A DNA stretch of 37,550 nucleotides from JAHDDY01 sp964549375 (GCA_964549375.1 CAZJWF010000016.1:1-37550), one strand, 5' to 3'; shown: positions 15,476 through 23,716, counted from the stretch's first letter. A program made the numbers and translations. The notes: generated from the sequence alone by a model not told the origin.

Positions 15476-16690
15476 TTATCCGAAGATCCGTTCGCGCACG
15501 GCCTCTGGCCAACGCATCGGATCAAATCCGTGTTGGGTAAAGGCTGCGAGAACCCAGCGCTCGATCCCGAGGCCGATACAACCAGTTGATGCCGGTTCGC
15601 CATCAGATGCCGTAATGTTGAACTTTTCGCCAAAGAAGCGCCCGTGCATGTTCACCGAACCGCAGGCCATCGACTTCTTATTGCAGTCCTTATCGAGCAC
15701 CGGAATGAGGATCTCATTCTTAACTTCCTGCGCCGCTTGGAAGAACTTCTTCGATGCCGAAACTGTTGCGAAAAATGGATCAGTTGCCGTTTCTACCTTC
15801 ATGTCGAGGTCAAACGTCTTGGCCAACCCGGTGACGAGTGGAATAGCCTGACGCCGCTTCTGAGCGACAAACTCGTCCGTGCCGACGAAGACAATTTCGC
15901 GCACGTTAAACTCATACAGGCGATCGAGACCCGACGCATTCCGGCTTTCATACCGGAAAACACGGCCCAACCACGACACGACAAATCCCGCATCATCGAA
16001 GGTCTTGCCTTCCAGCGTTGGGTATGCCGGGAAGCACGCAGCAGGGTTCAAGCACATGCCGTCGTGGTGGATATGTTGCGAGGGAGGCAAGATTGCGCCT
16101 TCCGAACAACTGTTCGCCACGCGAAAATCTTCAAGCGCATCGAAGTCTTCCAGCACATTGCCAACAAACGTGGCTTGGTTCGGATGACTGTCGAAATAGC
16201 CACATTTATGCAGAACATCTGCGTCGATAAAGCCGGGAAACTGACCATCCACAGCGCCGAAATGCTCTTCATAGAGCTTGCCTGCGATTTCATTGACCAA
16301 ACGCGCGACCTTCAAAACTGGGCCGTTGTATGCGATTTGGCCTTTGCCGTAGTCGTAGACCCAGCCGCGTTTCACGAACTCTTCGTTTACGCCCGACTGA
16401 TAAGGACCATCATCTTGGCGAACATTTTCTGCATAGGTCTTGATGTCGAAACCCGTGCGTTGTTTTGCCATGACGGTCAGATAGCGGTTCGCTTTGTCCA
16501 CGATCTCTTCGGTGTATTCAGCTTCCCGAATATGCAGCGTCGCCTGCGTACAACAATTAGAAACCGAAATCCGTTCCAGATGAGGCGATACGAAAACCGA
16601 CTCTTTCACGATGTCGGCTGCTACCTCTGGATCAACTTGCTTTGGCAGATCGACAGTTACGTCGACCGTACCAGTCATCATCTGGTTCAT
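15476..16690 (-). CDS. Amino acid:[carrier protein] ligase (class II SerRS-like)
   Basis: 404 residues. The family consists of atypical seryl-tRNA synthetase relatives that activate small amino acids (glycine or alanine in characterised rhizobial members) with ATP and transfer them to a carrier protein instead of tRNA. Motif 2 is FRYESRN at 245-251 and motif 3 is STGCIGLGIERW at 368-379. Cys219, Glu265 and Cys371 match the spacing of the zinc ligands known in this family and in methanogen SerRS, and Glu265 lies 17 residues after the motif 2 Glu. Residues 1-95 form an extra alpha/beta domain that I do not recognise. No tRNA-binding coiled-coil arm is visible. It is encoded between an MBOAT acyltransferase and a carrier protein gene. 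Zinc in the pocket predicts a small free amino group substrate. Confidence 0.9.
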   Translation of the reverse strand: MNQMMTGTVDVTVDLPKQVDPEVAADIVKESVFVSPHLERISVSNCCTQATLHIREAEYTEEIVDKANRYLTVMAKQRTGFDIKTYAENVRQDDGPYQSGVNEEFVKRGWVYDYGKGQIAYNGPVLKVARLVNEIAGKLYEEHFGAVDGQFPGFIDADVLHKCGYFDSHPNQATFVGNVLEDFDALEDFRVANSCSEGAILPPSQHIHHDGMCLNPAACFPAYPTLEGKTFDDAGFVVSWLGRVFRYESRNASGLDRLYEFNVREIVFVGTDEFVAQKRRQAIPLVTGLAKTFDLDMKVETATDPFFATVSASKKFFQAAQEVKNEILIPVLDKDCNKKSMACGSVNMHGRFFGEKFNITASDGEPASTGCIGLGIERWVLAAFTQHGFDPMRWPEAVRERIFG

Positions 16691-16693
16691 TTT

Positions 16694-16725
16694 TGTCCCC
16701 TCTTTAATCGAAGTTCTGTCCCCTC
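16694..16725 (-). repeat. Duplicated 9-base element around the ligase ribosome site
   Basis: GAGGGGACA occurs twice on the minus strand (plus coordinates 16694-16702 and 16717-16725), 14 bases apart. The copy next to the start codon of the ligase gene is its ribosome binding site (AAAGAGGGGACAAAA before ATG). The second copy is a ready-made spare or a site for RNA or protein binding. Confidence 0.6.
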
Positions 16726-16741
16726 ACTCCGACCGTGTTGT

Positions 16742-16769
16742 TTGGCCCGCACTTCAGACGGCGGGCCAA
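16742..16769 (-). terminator. Intra-operon hairpin between MBOAT and ligase genes
   Basis: TTGGCCCGC at 16742-16750 pairs perfectly with GCGGGCCAA at 16761-16769, a 9-base-pair GC-rich stem with a 10-base loop, 3 bases past the MBOAT stop. There is no T run after it on the minus strand. It may partly terminate or protect the upstream message and so set different levels of membrane and cytoplasmic components. Confidence 0.6.
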
Positions 16770-16772
16770 TTT

Positions 16773-18293
16773 CTAGAAGCTGTAGTAAAGGAAGTTGCCA
16801 TTCTCCCCGAGTGACGTGAAGGCGACGACAAGCATCACCGCGGCGATCACAGCCCACATTGCCGTCGGCTGCCAACGGATCTCTCCTTGCGTCGCGCCGG
16901 CGCTGTCCGCTTCATCGTCACAGCTAATCCAGTTACTTCGCAGAATTTCCTGGCTATTCGGAGCCGCCATCACGATCGCACCCAGCAGGGCGATCACAGA
17001 CAGCATCGTGAAGGCATCGAGCGACACGACATCTGCCGAGGGAGCGGCACCGTTGATCAGGTTCAAGCCAAACATGCTCGACAAGATCGTTACCGCAACA
17101 TTCAGGTCAGCAGCGCGGAAGATCACCAAACCAACGACAACAACAAGCATTGTCAGCAGCCAACCGATTTGCGGCCCAAGATTGACCAACCTAAAGTGAC
17201 GCCAACCGTGGTTCACCGCCAAGGCAAGGCCGTGAATGAGGCCATAGACAACGAAAGTCCAACCTGCGCCGTGCCAAATACCGGCAAGCACAAACGTATA
17301 TGTGACAGGTACGGCGGAAGCGGCGAGCCAGCGGCGGAGCGGGCCATACCCTTCTTTTGCAGCTTTACGTGTGTTGGTCATCGCCATTGGCGTATAAAGA
17401 TACGTGGTAAAAAACCGCGTCATCGTCATATGCCAACGACGCCAGAAATCCGAGATGCTCGTTGCCTTGAAAGGCGAATTGAAGTTCAGCGGCAATTTCA
17501 GGCCAAACATGAACCCAAGGCCAACGGCCATGTCCGAGTAACCGGAAAAATCAAAGTAGAGTTGGAACGTATAGATGAGCGATCCCATCCATGCGTTGAG
17601 CATGTCAATGCTCGCTCCCAACGCGACACCATCGAAGGCGACGTTTGCGTAAGGCGCAATCGAGTCCGCAATGATGACCTTTTTGAAAAGGCCGATACCG
17701 AACATCGTCAAACCCACTGAAAGGGCGACGGTCGAAAACGCGGAACCTTGCTTATCTTCCATTTGCGGGAAGATTTCACGTTGCAGCAGCAGCGGACCCG
17801 CCGTAACAACAGGAAAGAACGTCGCAAACAGCGAATATTTCGCGAAGCCTACTTTACCAGCTTGCCCCGAATGGCTCTCAAGCAAAAAGCCGATTTGCGT
17901 GAATGTAAAGAACGAAACACCGACCGGAACGATGATGTTGAGGTGCGAGAAACCTCCACTACCAACCGAATTCACAATGTCGATAAAGAAGTTCGTATAC
18001 TTAAAATACCCAAGCGCAAAGATATTCACCGCAATCGCCGCCGCCGTCATCCAACCGGCTGACTGCCCCGCCTCACGGGTGCGGCGAATCAAATTAGCCG
18101 CAAGGAAGTTCAGAACGACGGAGCCAACCAACACCGCTGCTAGCAGAAAGCTGAATTGAGCGTAAAATACCAGCGAAGCAGCCGCGAGGTACGGGTACAC
18201 ACCTGCCCATCCGAAGAAGCGGTGCACGGCAAGAAAGCCGAGATACACCAATGGCAAGAAGACGAGAATAAACTGGAAGGTATTGAACGCCAT
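16773..18293 (-). CDS. MBOAT O-acyltransferase with C-terminal acyl-shuttle-like motif
   Basis: 506 residues, multi-spanning inner-membrane protein of the AlgI/DltB branch. SDFWRRWHMTMTRFFTTYLY at 281-300 is the family signature, and GIWHG holds the catalytic His341. YFDFSGYSDMAVGLGFMFG at 246-264 is also typical. The protein ends in FLYYSF (501-506), with Tyr503 placed as in the aromatic C-terminal hexapeptide that carries the acyl group in Dlt-type systems; in several such systems this motif is fused to the MBOAT. In alginate acetylation the relative AlgI uses acetyl groups. Here the operon supplies a carrier protein and an amino-acid ligase, so aminoacyl transfer is the better reading. The SGNH-fold gene ends four bases upstream, indicating co-translation. 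Confidence 0.93.
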   Translation of the reverse strand: MAFNTFQFILVFLPLVYLGFLAVHRFFGWAGVYPYLAAASLVFYAQFSFLLAAVLVGSVVLNFLAANLIRRTREAGQSAGWMTAAAIAVNIFALGYFKYTNFFIDIVNSVGSGGFSHLNIIVPVGVSFFTFTQIGFLLESHSGQAGKVGFAKYSLFATFFPVVTAGPLLLQREIFPQMEDKQGSAFSTVALSVGLTMFGIGLFKKVIIADSIAPYANVAFDGVALGASIDMLNAWMGSLIYTFQLYFDFSGYSDMAVGLGFMFGLKLPLNFNSPFKATSISDFWRRWHMTMTRFFTTYLYTPMAMTNTRKAAKEGYGPLRRWLAASAVPVTYTFVLAGIWHGAGWTFVVYGLIHGLALAVNHGWRHFRLVNLGPQIGWLLTMLVVVVGLVIFRAADLNVAVTILSSMFGLNLINGAAPSADVVSLDAFTMLSVIALLGAIVMAAPNSQEILRSNWISCDDEADSAGATQGEIRWQPTAMWAVIAAVMLVVAFTSLGENGNFLYYSF

Positions 18294-18297
18294 CTTC

Positions 18298-19545
18298 CTA
18301 CGACCCTTTGCCTGCGGTCATCTGAGCGGTCTTATCGAGCTCAAGAAACTGTGTGATGATTTTGCCGAGACACACCGAGTTAGAGTGCTCACCGTCAATG
18401 TACATGTCGGCTGTGCAACCCGTCTTCGCAGGGTCAAACCCTCCGATAATCGGCATACCGAATTTTTGACTCCATTCGCGAGTCATCTGGCGGATGTCTT
18501 CGATCCCATCTATGTAAGGTGATCCCTGAACCGCATCCCAATAGATCGGATTGAACGGAGGATGCGCGAGGTACACCTGCACGCCCTGTTCTTTGAGGAA
18601 CGCCAACGTTGCGTCGACTGACTGACGACCGACCGGATCAATACCTGGCGCGTTCGGGCGCTGTTGATACGCATGTGCCAATGCTTCAGCGCGCGCTCGT
18701 TCTGGCGTGAACGATTGCTGGTGCAACGTCGACCAAGTGATAGAACCATCGGAATGCAACGTATCTAGCGTTGGATGAACATTCAGATCTGAAGCGCTAG
18801 GCGCGACAGGCGCAGCAAGATATCGCTCGATATTCGCCTTCAACAATGGCAGCGAAAGTTTCTGGCGCAGTTGAGGCGTCAACCCGTTTGGATAATAGTC
18901 CATGATCGGCAGGTTCAGGCGTGCCGCCATCTCCTGATAATCCTTCATGATTGGAACCCACAGCCAGTCCGTGCGTTTGTGGAACGGTTTGAACTGGTTG
19001 TCCCGGATCGTAATGATCATCTTTTTCGGCAACTTGCCCACACGAACAAACATGTTCGTCACGCCAAGAATGTCCTCAAAGTAATCGCGGTGAACGTGCG
19101 CATTAAACATCTGCACATCGCCGGCCAGCGTTGCCGGTGCCTCTTGCCAATGGCTCGCACCAAGAACCGCAAGCTCAGGTGTTCGCGGCAAACCTTCGAT
19201 CAATGAATGCTTAAGGCCACGCGTTTCAATGTTCAGATCGTAGGTGAGGTAATTTTGACCGCCCGCCAAAACCTTACCAACCTTCGACACTTTTTCATCG
19301 TCATTCAGAACCGGGGCGAGATATTTGTTCGCACTGAATACGCCAAAAAGGCCGATCATAAACAGCATCGCGACGAGAAGAACGTATTTCATCCCAGAGT
19401 CGCTTCGCGCTTCGGTCTGAACAACCTGATCGGACATCAACTCGCGTTCGGCGAAGTCGGACGCCCGCTTGCCATTTTCCGCACGAGGTAGGAGACGCCG
19501 ATCTCCCCCGGTCCGATTGTCTGTACTAGCGGCGGTCACGTCCAT
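18298..19545 (-). CDS. SGNH-fold envelope transferase, DltD/AlgJ-like
   Basis: 415 residues from the ATG at 19545; an ATG at 19437 (MSDQVVQ) is a good alternative because the first 36 residues are polar and no strong ribosome site marks either. Residues 52-70 form one transmembrane anchor, placing the rest in the periplasm. LAVLGASHW gives the block I serine (Ser131) and YIDGEHSN the Asp384/His387 pair (DxxH), the catalytic triad order of DltD and AlgJ/AlgX. Such proteins take the acyl group from the MBOAT-linked motif onto serine and pass it to the polymer. It is the first gene of the operon and has no close paralogue in the window. The target polymer is unknown. Confidence 0.85.
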   Translation of the reverse strand: MDVTAASTDNRTGGDRRLLPRAENGKRASDFAERELMSDQVVQTEARSDSGMKYVLLVAMLFMIGLFGVFSANKYLAPVLNDDEKVSKVGKVLAGGQNYLTYDLNIETRGLKHSLIEGLPRTPELAVLGASHWQEAPATLAGDVQMFNAHVHRDYFEDILGVTNMFVRVGKLPKKMIITIRDNQFKPFHKRTDWLWVPIMKDYQEMAARLNLPIMDYYPNGLTPQLRQKLSLPLLKANIERYLAAPVAPSASDLNVHPTLDTLHSDGSITWSTLHQQSFTPERARAEALAHAYQQRPNAPGIDPVGRQSVDATLAFLKEQGVQVYLAHPPFNPIYWDAVQGSPYIDGIEDIRQMTREWSQKFGMPIIGGFDPAKTGCTADMYIDGEHSNSVCLGKIITQFLELDKTAQMTAGKGS

Positions 19546-19744
19546 TGAACTTGTCCAAGGTAGGTCGAAATGCTGCGTTTCTTTACTTGTATCAGCACTC
19601 GATTGAAATACTGTAAAACGAACACAATTGAGGTCATTTTATTACTAGAATAACCAATATATTTGCATTTGTATTTCTGTTGAATTTGAACACTACTCCA
19701 CTTGACAGAGAAATGTTGAACGATTTGGAAGAAATGAGAACACA

Positions 19745-21223
19745 TCATGATGCGACCTCACCAACAGCCGATGTTCGGAGGGTCACCCGATTAGGCGGCA
19801 ACGTCAGAGAAACCTTGGTCCCATTTCCGGGTTCGGTTTCAACATTCAGCTGCGCTTCATGGTGTTTGGCGAGGGATTGGACAATTGGTAGTCCAAGGCC
19901 GGTTCCCTCGTGGCTACGATCCAGGGAGTCATCAAGTTGCACGAACGGAACAAAGGCACGTTCGACTTTTGCCGGGTCCATACCCGCGCCTTCATCAATT
20001 ACCGAAAGAACAGCAGATCCTTCGGGTGTCGCGACCAGAGTCACATCGACCTTGCCACCCTCTTCCGAAAATTCGATCGCATTGTTCAGCAGATTTACGA
20101 GGATCTGCCGCAGGGCCATCTGATCCCCAAAAACGCTCTCGACGCTAGGCTCAATCATATAATCAACGACAACCGAGCGTCGCGCCGCAATTTCAGTGAC
20201 CTGAGCGATGGACGATGTCATCAAGCCATCAAGTTCGAAGATGCGATCTGTCTTGCTGGAATATTCGCCAGATTCGAGTTTAGAGAAAGCCAAAACCGAC
20301 TCAATCAAATTCAACAAATGATTGCCGCTTTCATGAATTTGACCAGCACAATCTTTTGGATCGAGCGCCCGAGTGTCCGACAGGATCAATTCAGAGTATC
20401 CGATGATACTGTGCAACGGCGTCCGCAGCTCATGGCTTATGTTCGATAAGAATGCCGACTTAGCGCGGCTGGCTGCTTCCGCATCATTACGGGCGCGAAT
20501 GATCGTCCGCTCGAGATTTTTCTGTTCGGTAATGTCGAGGATAAAAACAACATCTCCCCCTGCAGGGACGACGTTGCGGCGCAGTTCGAACGCATGATCA
20601 TCAGGCGAAACAAGCGCAACGCTATCCGCCAAATCGATAGATAGAGACTCTTGAATATGATCGAGAGTTACGCTCGCTCCACGATCTGATATGTCTTCAT
20701 CGAAGTGGCTCAAAAACTTACTAAACAAATGGTTCGACATAATCAGCGACCCATTCACATCAAACGCGGCGATGCCTGCGCCCGTGTTTTCAAGCGTCGC
20801 TTCCAGAAATCCTGTCTTTTCCGCCAACGCCTTCATCGAAGCAGCATTGGCAATGGCATAGCGAATTGTGCGGTCGAGGATTGTCGTGCTGAGTTCGGAT
20901 TTATCCAGATAATCCGCTGCACCAGCTTCGGTTGCCGCAACGTCAATGTCGCGTTGACCTACACCCGTTAACAGCACCATCGGAACTTGCAGCCCTTTTG
21001 CCTTCGCACTTTCAAGAAATTCCAACCCGGTATGACCGCCGATGCGATAATCAACCAAACAAATGTCAATACCGCCCGCCTCCACGAGCTTCATTCCTTC
21101 GTCATAGCAATCGACCCATTCGAGATCGACGCGGCGGCCCGGAATTTCTTCCAAAAACTCGCTTGTGATGAGATAGTCATCTTCATCATCTTCTACGAGG
21201 AGGATTGATAGTGCGTCAGACAT
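19745..21223 (-). CDS. Hybrid REC-PAS-histidine kinase
   Basis: 492 residues from the ATG at 21223, which has GAGGA 8 bases upstream. Residues 5-120 are a receiver domain with acidic pocket EDDEDD (11-16) and phosphoacceptor Asp58 (LVDYR). Residues 135-235 are a PAS-like sensor. Residues 250-320 are HisKA with His264 in SNISHELRTP. The HATPase domain has N (LVNLLNNAIEFS), G1 (VIDEGAGMDP) and G2 (EGTGLGLPIVQ) boxes. There is no membrane segment. With the receiver at the N-terminus, it probably receives phosphate from or signals to the two genes just upstream in the same operon. Its 3' end lies 200 bases before the start of the SGNH gene on the same strand. Confidence 0.93.
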   Translation of the reverse strand: MSDALSILLVEDDEDDYLITSEFLEEIPGRRVDLEWVDCYDEGMKLVEAGGIDICLVDYRIGGHTGLEFLESAKAKGLQVPMVLLTGVGQRDIDVAATEAGAADYLDKSELSTTILDRTIRYAIANAASMKALAEKTGFLEATLENTGAGIAAFDVNGSLIMSNHLFSKFLSHFDEDISDRGASVTLDHIQESLSIDLADSVALVSPDDHAFELRRNVVPAGGDVVFILDITEQKNLERTIIRARNDAEAASRAKSAFLSNISHELRTPLHSIIGYSELILSDTRALDPKDCAGQIHESGNHLLNLIESVLAFSKLESGEYSSKTDRIFELDGLMTSSIAQVTEIAARRSVVVDYMIEPSVESVFGDQMALRQILVNLLNNAIEFSEEGGKVDVTLVATPEGSAVLSVIDEGAGMDPAKVERAFVPFVQLDDSLDRSHEGTGLGLPIVQSLAKHHEAQLNVETEPGNGTKVSLTLPPNRVTLRTSAVGEVAS

Positions 21224-21234
21224 CAAAACCGTCC

Positions 21235-21702
21235 TCAAGCAGCCTGCGTGGTGCACTCAGGTGGAAGCGCAACAATCTCGATCCAATACGCTCCGATCGT
21301 TTTTACCACCTCAACCAGGCGATCAAACGTCACAGGTTTTGTAATGAACGAACTGACTCCCAAGCCGTAGGTCCGAAGAATATCTTCTTCCGCTTTCGAT
21401 GTTGTAAGAATGATAACCGGAATCCTGCATAGTTCCGGGTCTTCCTTGATCTTGCCAAGGGCCGTTCGTCCATCCATCTTCGGCATGTTCAGATCGAGCA
21501 AAATGACGCCAGGAAACGGTTCGCCCTCCAACTTAGCAAAATCGCCCTCACGCCGCAGATATCGAAGAAGCTGTTCACCGTCTTCAACGAAATGCAGTGG
21601 ATTTTGAAGACAGCTTTCATCAAATGCATCTTCAATCAGCATGCGATCATCGGCATCATCATCCGCAACGAGGATCGTAATCGGCTTACCTTCACGTGAC
21701 AT
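21235..21702 (-). CDS. Single-domain response regulator (CheY/Rcp1-like)
   Basis: 155 residues. A receiver domain alone: ADDDADD (13-19), phosphoacceptor Asp70 in ILLDLNMP, Thr in ILTTSKA, and Lys in ITKPV. The form, with the FVEDGEQLLRYLRREG insert and a long loop before the Asp strand, is that of Rcp1-type regulators that accompany phytochrome-like kinases. It has no output domain, so it must act by protein contact, for example on the hybrid kinase encoded next to it. It starts one base after the stop of the PAS kinase and is followed 12 bases later by the hybrid kinase gene. Confidence 0.94.
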   Translation of the reverse strand: MSREGKPITILVADDDADDRMLIEDAFDESCLQNPLHFVEDGEQLLRYLRREGDFAKLEGEPFPGVILLDLNMPKMDGRTALGKIKEDPELCRIPVIILTTSKAEEDILRTYGLGVSSFITKPVTFDRLVEVVKTIGAYWIEIVALPPECTTQAA

Positions 21703-21703
21703 T

Positions 21704-23716
21704 TTAGTTGCCCCCCTGATTGTTTTGGGTTTTTTCGTTGTGTTTCATGAGCACCGTTGCAATGAACGTTGCCCCCTCGCCTTCGACCCCAACCGCATCG
21801 ATCGATCCACCGTGGCGCTCGACGATTTTCCGGCAAGTCGCCAAACCAATCCCCGTTCCCTCGTAGTCGTTTCTACCGTGGAGACGCTGAAAAATTGTGA
21901 AGATTTGCTCTTTGTACTTATTATCGAAACCAATTCCGTTGTCCGAGATTGACAGCTCGCACATGTCTGGAACCCCAGATATGAAATCGCCTTCGATCAC
22001 CCGCGCAGAGACTTTCACCACGGGCGAAACGCCGGAGCGTTGGAACTTCAACGCGTTGCCAATAAGATTTTGAACGAGTTGGCGGATTTGCGTTGCGTCC
22101 GCGTCGATGCTTGGCAAGCCTTCAAACTCAACCTTCGCATCGACCTCTTCGATACGGATTTGCAGGTCCGACAATACCCCTTCGACAATCTCGTTCAGGT
22201 CGACTTGAGTAAATGGTTTCGCTTTCGTCGTGACGCGCGAATAGTCCAGCAAATCGTTGATCAACAAGCGCATCCGCCCTGTCGCGTTTTGCATCCGCTC
22301 AATGTACGTTATCGCATTTTCCGGCAGGTCATCGCCGTACTTTTTCTTCAGGCGGTCGCCGAAGGTTTCAATTTTGCGCAAGGGTTCTTGCAAGTCATGC
22401 GAAGCGACATAGGCGAAGTCTTGAAGCTCTCGATTACTTGCTTCAAGCTTTCGGGTATATTGCTTGACGTGCTCGGCGTTGCGTTCCAATTCGGTCACGT
22501 CTTCATAAGTTGCGATCGAACCACCATCTGGCATCGGTTGGTGTTTAACCGCGATGATACGACCATCGCGCAGGTATTGCTTCAGCACTGCTTGCGAACG
22601 GTTCTTTGCTGTCTCCGGACGCTCAGCCTTTGCGCGTTCAGCATCTTCGCGCGTATAATTGCCAATGCTGACGGAATACTCCATGATCTCCGGCAACTTG
22701 ATCCCTGGCTTCACAACATCGGGCGAAAATCCGTATAGCTGAAGATAACGATCATTCGCGACAATCAACGTCTGACTCGCATCAAACATGCACAAGCCTT
22801 GCACCATGTTGTTCAGCGCTGTGTTGAAGTGCATGTTAGAGCGGCGAAGCTCATTCGAGATCGTTAGAAGCTCGCCTTCGCGTTTTTTCAGCTCTGTAAT
22901 GTCGGAGCGAATTCCTACAACCGACCCGTCGGCGGTACGCTTCTCGTGCACGCGGACCCAGCGTCCGTCACTCATCAACAGATCATGCGGTTCGCCCGGA
23001 TTGCGGTGTTGTTCGACGCGCCATTGGATGTACTGCTCGACATCGACGCCGCCGACTTGATAGCCAGCGCGCTCCATGCCAACGCGCAGCATATCCTCGA
23101 ACTTCTTTCCCGGTGCGATAACATCGGCGATGTGAGGATTTAGATCAATATATTGACGGTTATAGATCTGAAGCCTGTCTTCCGAGTCGAACAATGCAAA
23201 GCCATCGGCCATCGCTTCTAACGCATGGCTCATCCGCATTCGTGCGGTCTCAGCCATCATTTCCAACCGATTGCCGATACCGCCTGACGCGTCGTCGGAG
23301 GCGGCCCGGCGTACCGTTTCGACAATCTGACCGTCATCCATCATGCGGCGATGAACATAAACCGGCGTACCGGTCGGCGAGGTGTAGCGGAAAGAGTAAC
23401 CTCCTGCCGTATTCAAACGTTCGATGCCTCGGCGAATTGTCTCTTCGATATCTGCCGATTCACCGCTGCGCTCTAGCGTCGAACGAACTAAATCTTCCAA
23501 CCGCGTGCCGGGTCGCGTATCCTCGATCCGATATCCGCATAGTTTTAGATAATTTTGGTTTGCGTAAACGAGCAACCGCTCGCGATCGAACAACGCGAGG
23601 CCGGCTTCAGCACCTGACAAGAGATCTTCAAGTTGCCTTATCGAGTATTGCGTTTCCGCCTCCGAAACAGTGCTCTGTTCCGAGGAAAGCATTCTGCGAT
23701 CACCAAAAGCGTCCAT
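21704..23716 (-). CDS. Cytoplasmic PAS-repeat histidine kinase
   Basis: 670 residues. Three PAS-7-type sensor domains follow one another: 27-140 (GLALFDRERLLVYANQNYLKLCG), 160-275 (GFALFDSEDRLQIYNRQYIDLNP) and 293-410 (GLCMFDASQTLIVANDRYLQLYG). A coiled coil (410-432) leads to a HisKA domain with His440 in YVASHDLQEPLRK, the type seen in phytochrome-like kinases, and the HATPase domain (LVQNLIGNALKF, ISDNGIGFD, GTGIGLATCRKI). No membrane segment, no GAF or bilin-binding region. The PAS-7 repeats are similar to each other and give a repeated pattern in this protein. Signal unknown; light, redox or small molecules are possibilities. It heads a three-gene phosphorelay operon. Confidence 0.94.
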   Translation of the reverse strand: MDAFGDRRMLSSEQSTVSEAETQYSIRQLEDLLSGAEAGLALFDRERLLVYANQNYLKLCGYRIEDTRPGTRLEDLVRSTLERSGESADIEETIRRGIERLNTAGGYSFRYTSPTGTPVYVHRRMMDDGQIVETVRRAASDDASGGIGNRLEMMAETARMRMSHALEAMADGFALFDSEDRLQIYNRQYIDLNPHIADVIAPGKKFEDMLRVGMERAGYQVGGVDVEQYIQWRVEQHRNPGEPHDLLMSDGRWVRVHEKRTADGSVVGIRSDITELKKREGELLTISNELRRSNMHFNTALNNMVQGLCMFDASQTLIVANDRYLQLYGFSPDVVKPGIKLPEIMEYSVSIGNYTREDAERAKAERPETAKNRSQAVLKQYLRDGRIIAVKHQPMPDGGSIATYEDVTELERNAEHVKQYTRKLEASNRELQDFAYVASHDLQEPLRKIETFGDRLKKKYGDDLPENAITYIERMQNATGRMRLLINDLLDYSRVTTKAKPFTQVDLNEIVEGVLSDLQIRIEEVDAKVEFEGLPSIDADATQIRQLVQNLIGNALKFQRSGVSPVVKVSARVIEGDFISGVPDMCELSISDNGIGFDNKYKEQIFTIFQRLHGRNDYEGTGIGLATCRKIVERHGGSIDAVGVEGEGATFIATVLMKHNEKTQNNQGGN

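Noticed and set aside
15644..16819. A 391-codon plus-strand open frame
   Set aside because: It is antisense to the amino acid:[carrier protein] ligase, whose motifs are clear. The composition is that of a reverse-frame shadow.
16887..17720. A 277-codon plus-strand open frame over the MBOAT gene
   Set aside because: Antisense to recognisable MBOAT motifs; no ribosome site, arginine/histidine-rich composition of a shadow frame.
15183..19545. Reading the MBOAT and SGNH genes as plain alginate O-acetylation (AlgI/AlgJ)
   Set aside because: No other alginate genes are present, and the operon also has a carrier protein and an amino-acid ligase, which acetylation does not need. It remains an alternative if the last two genes act separately.
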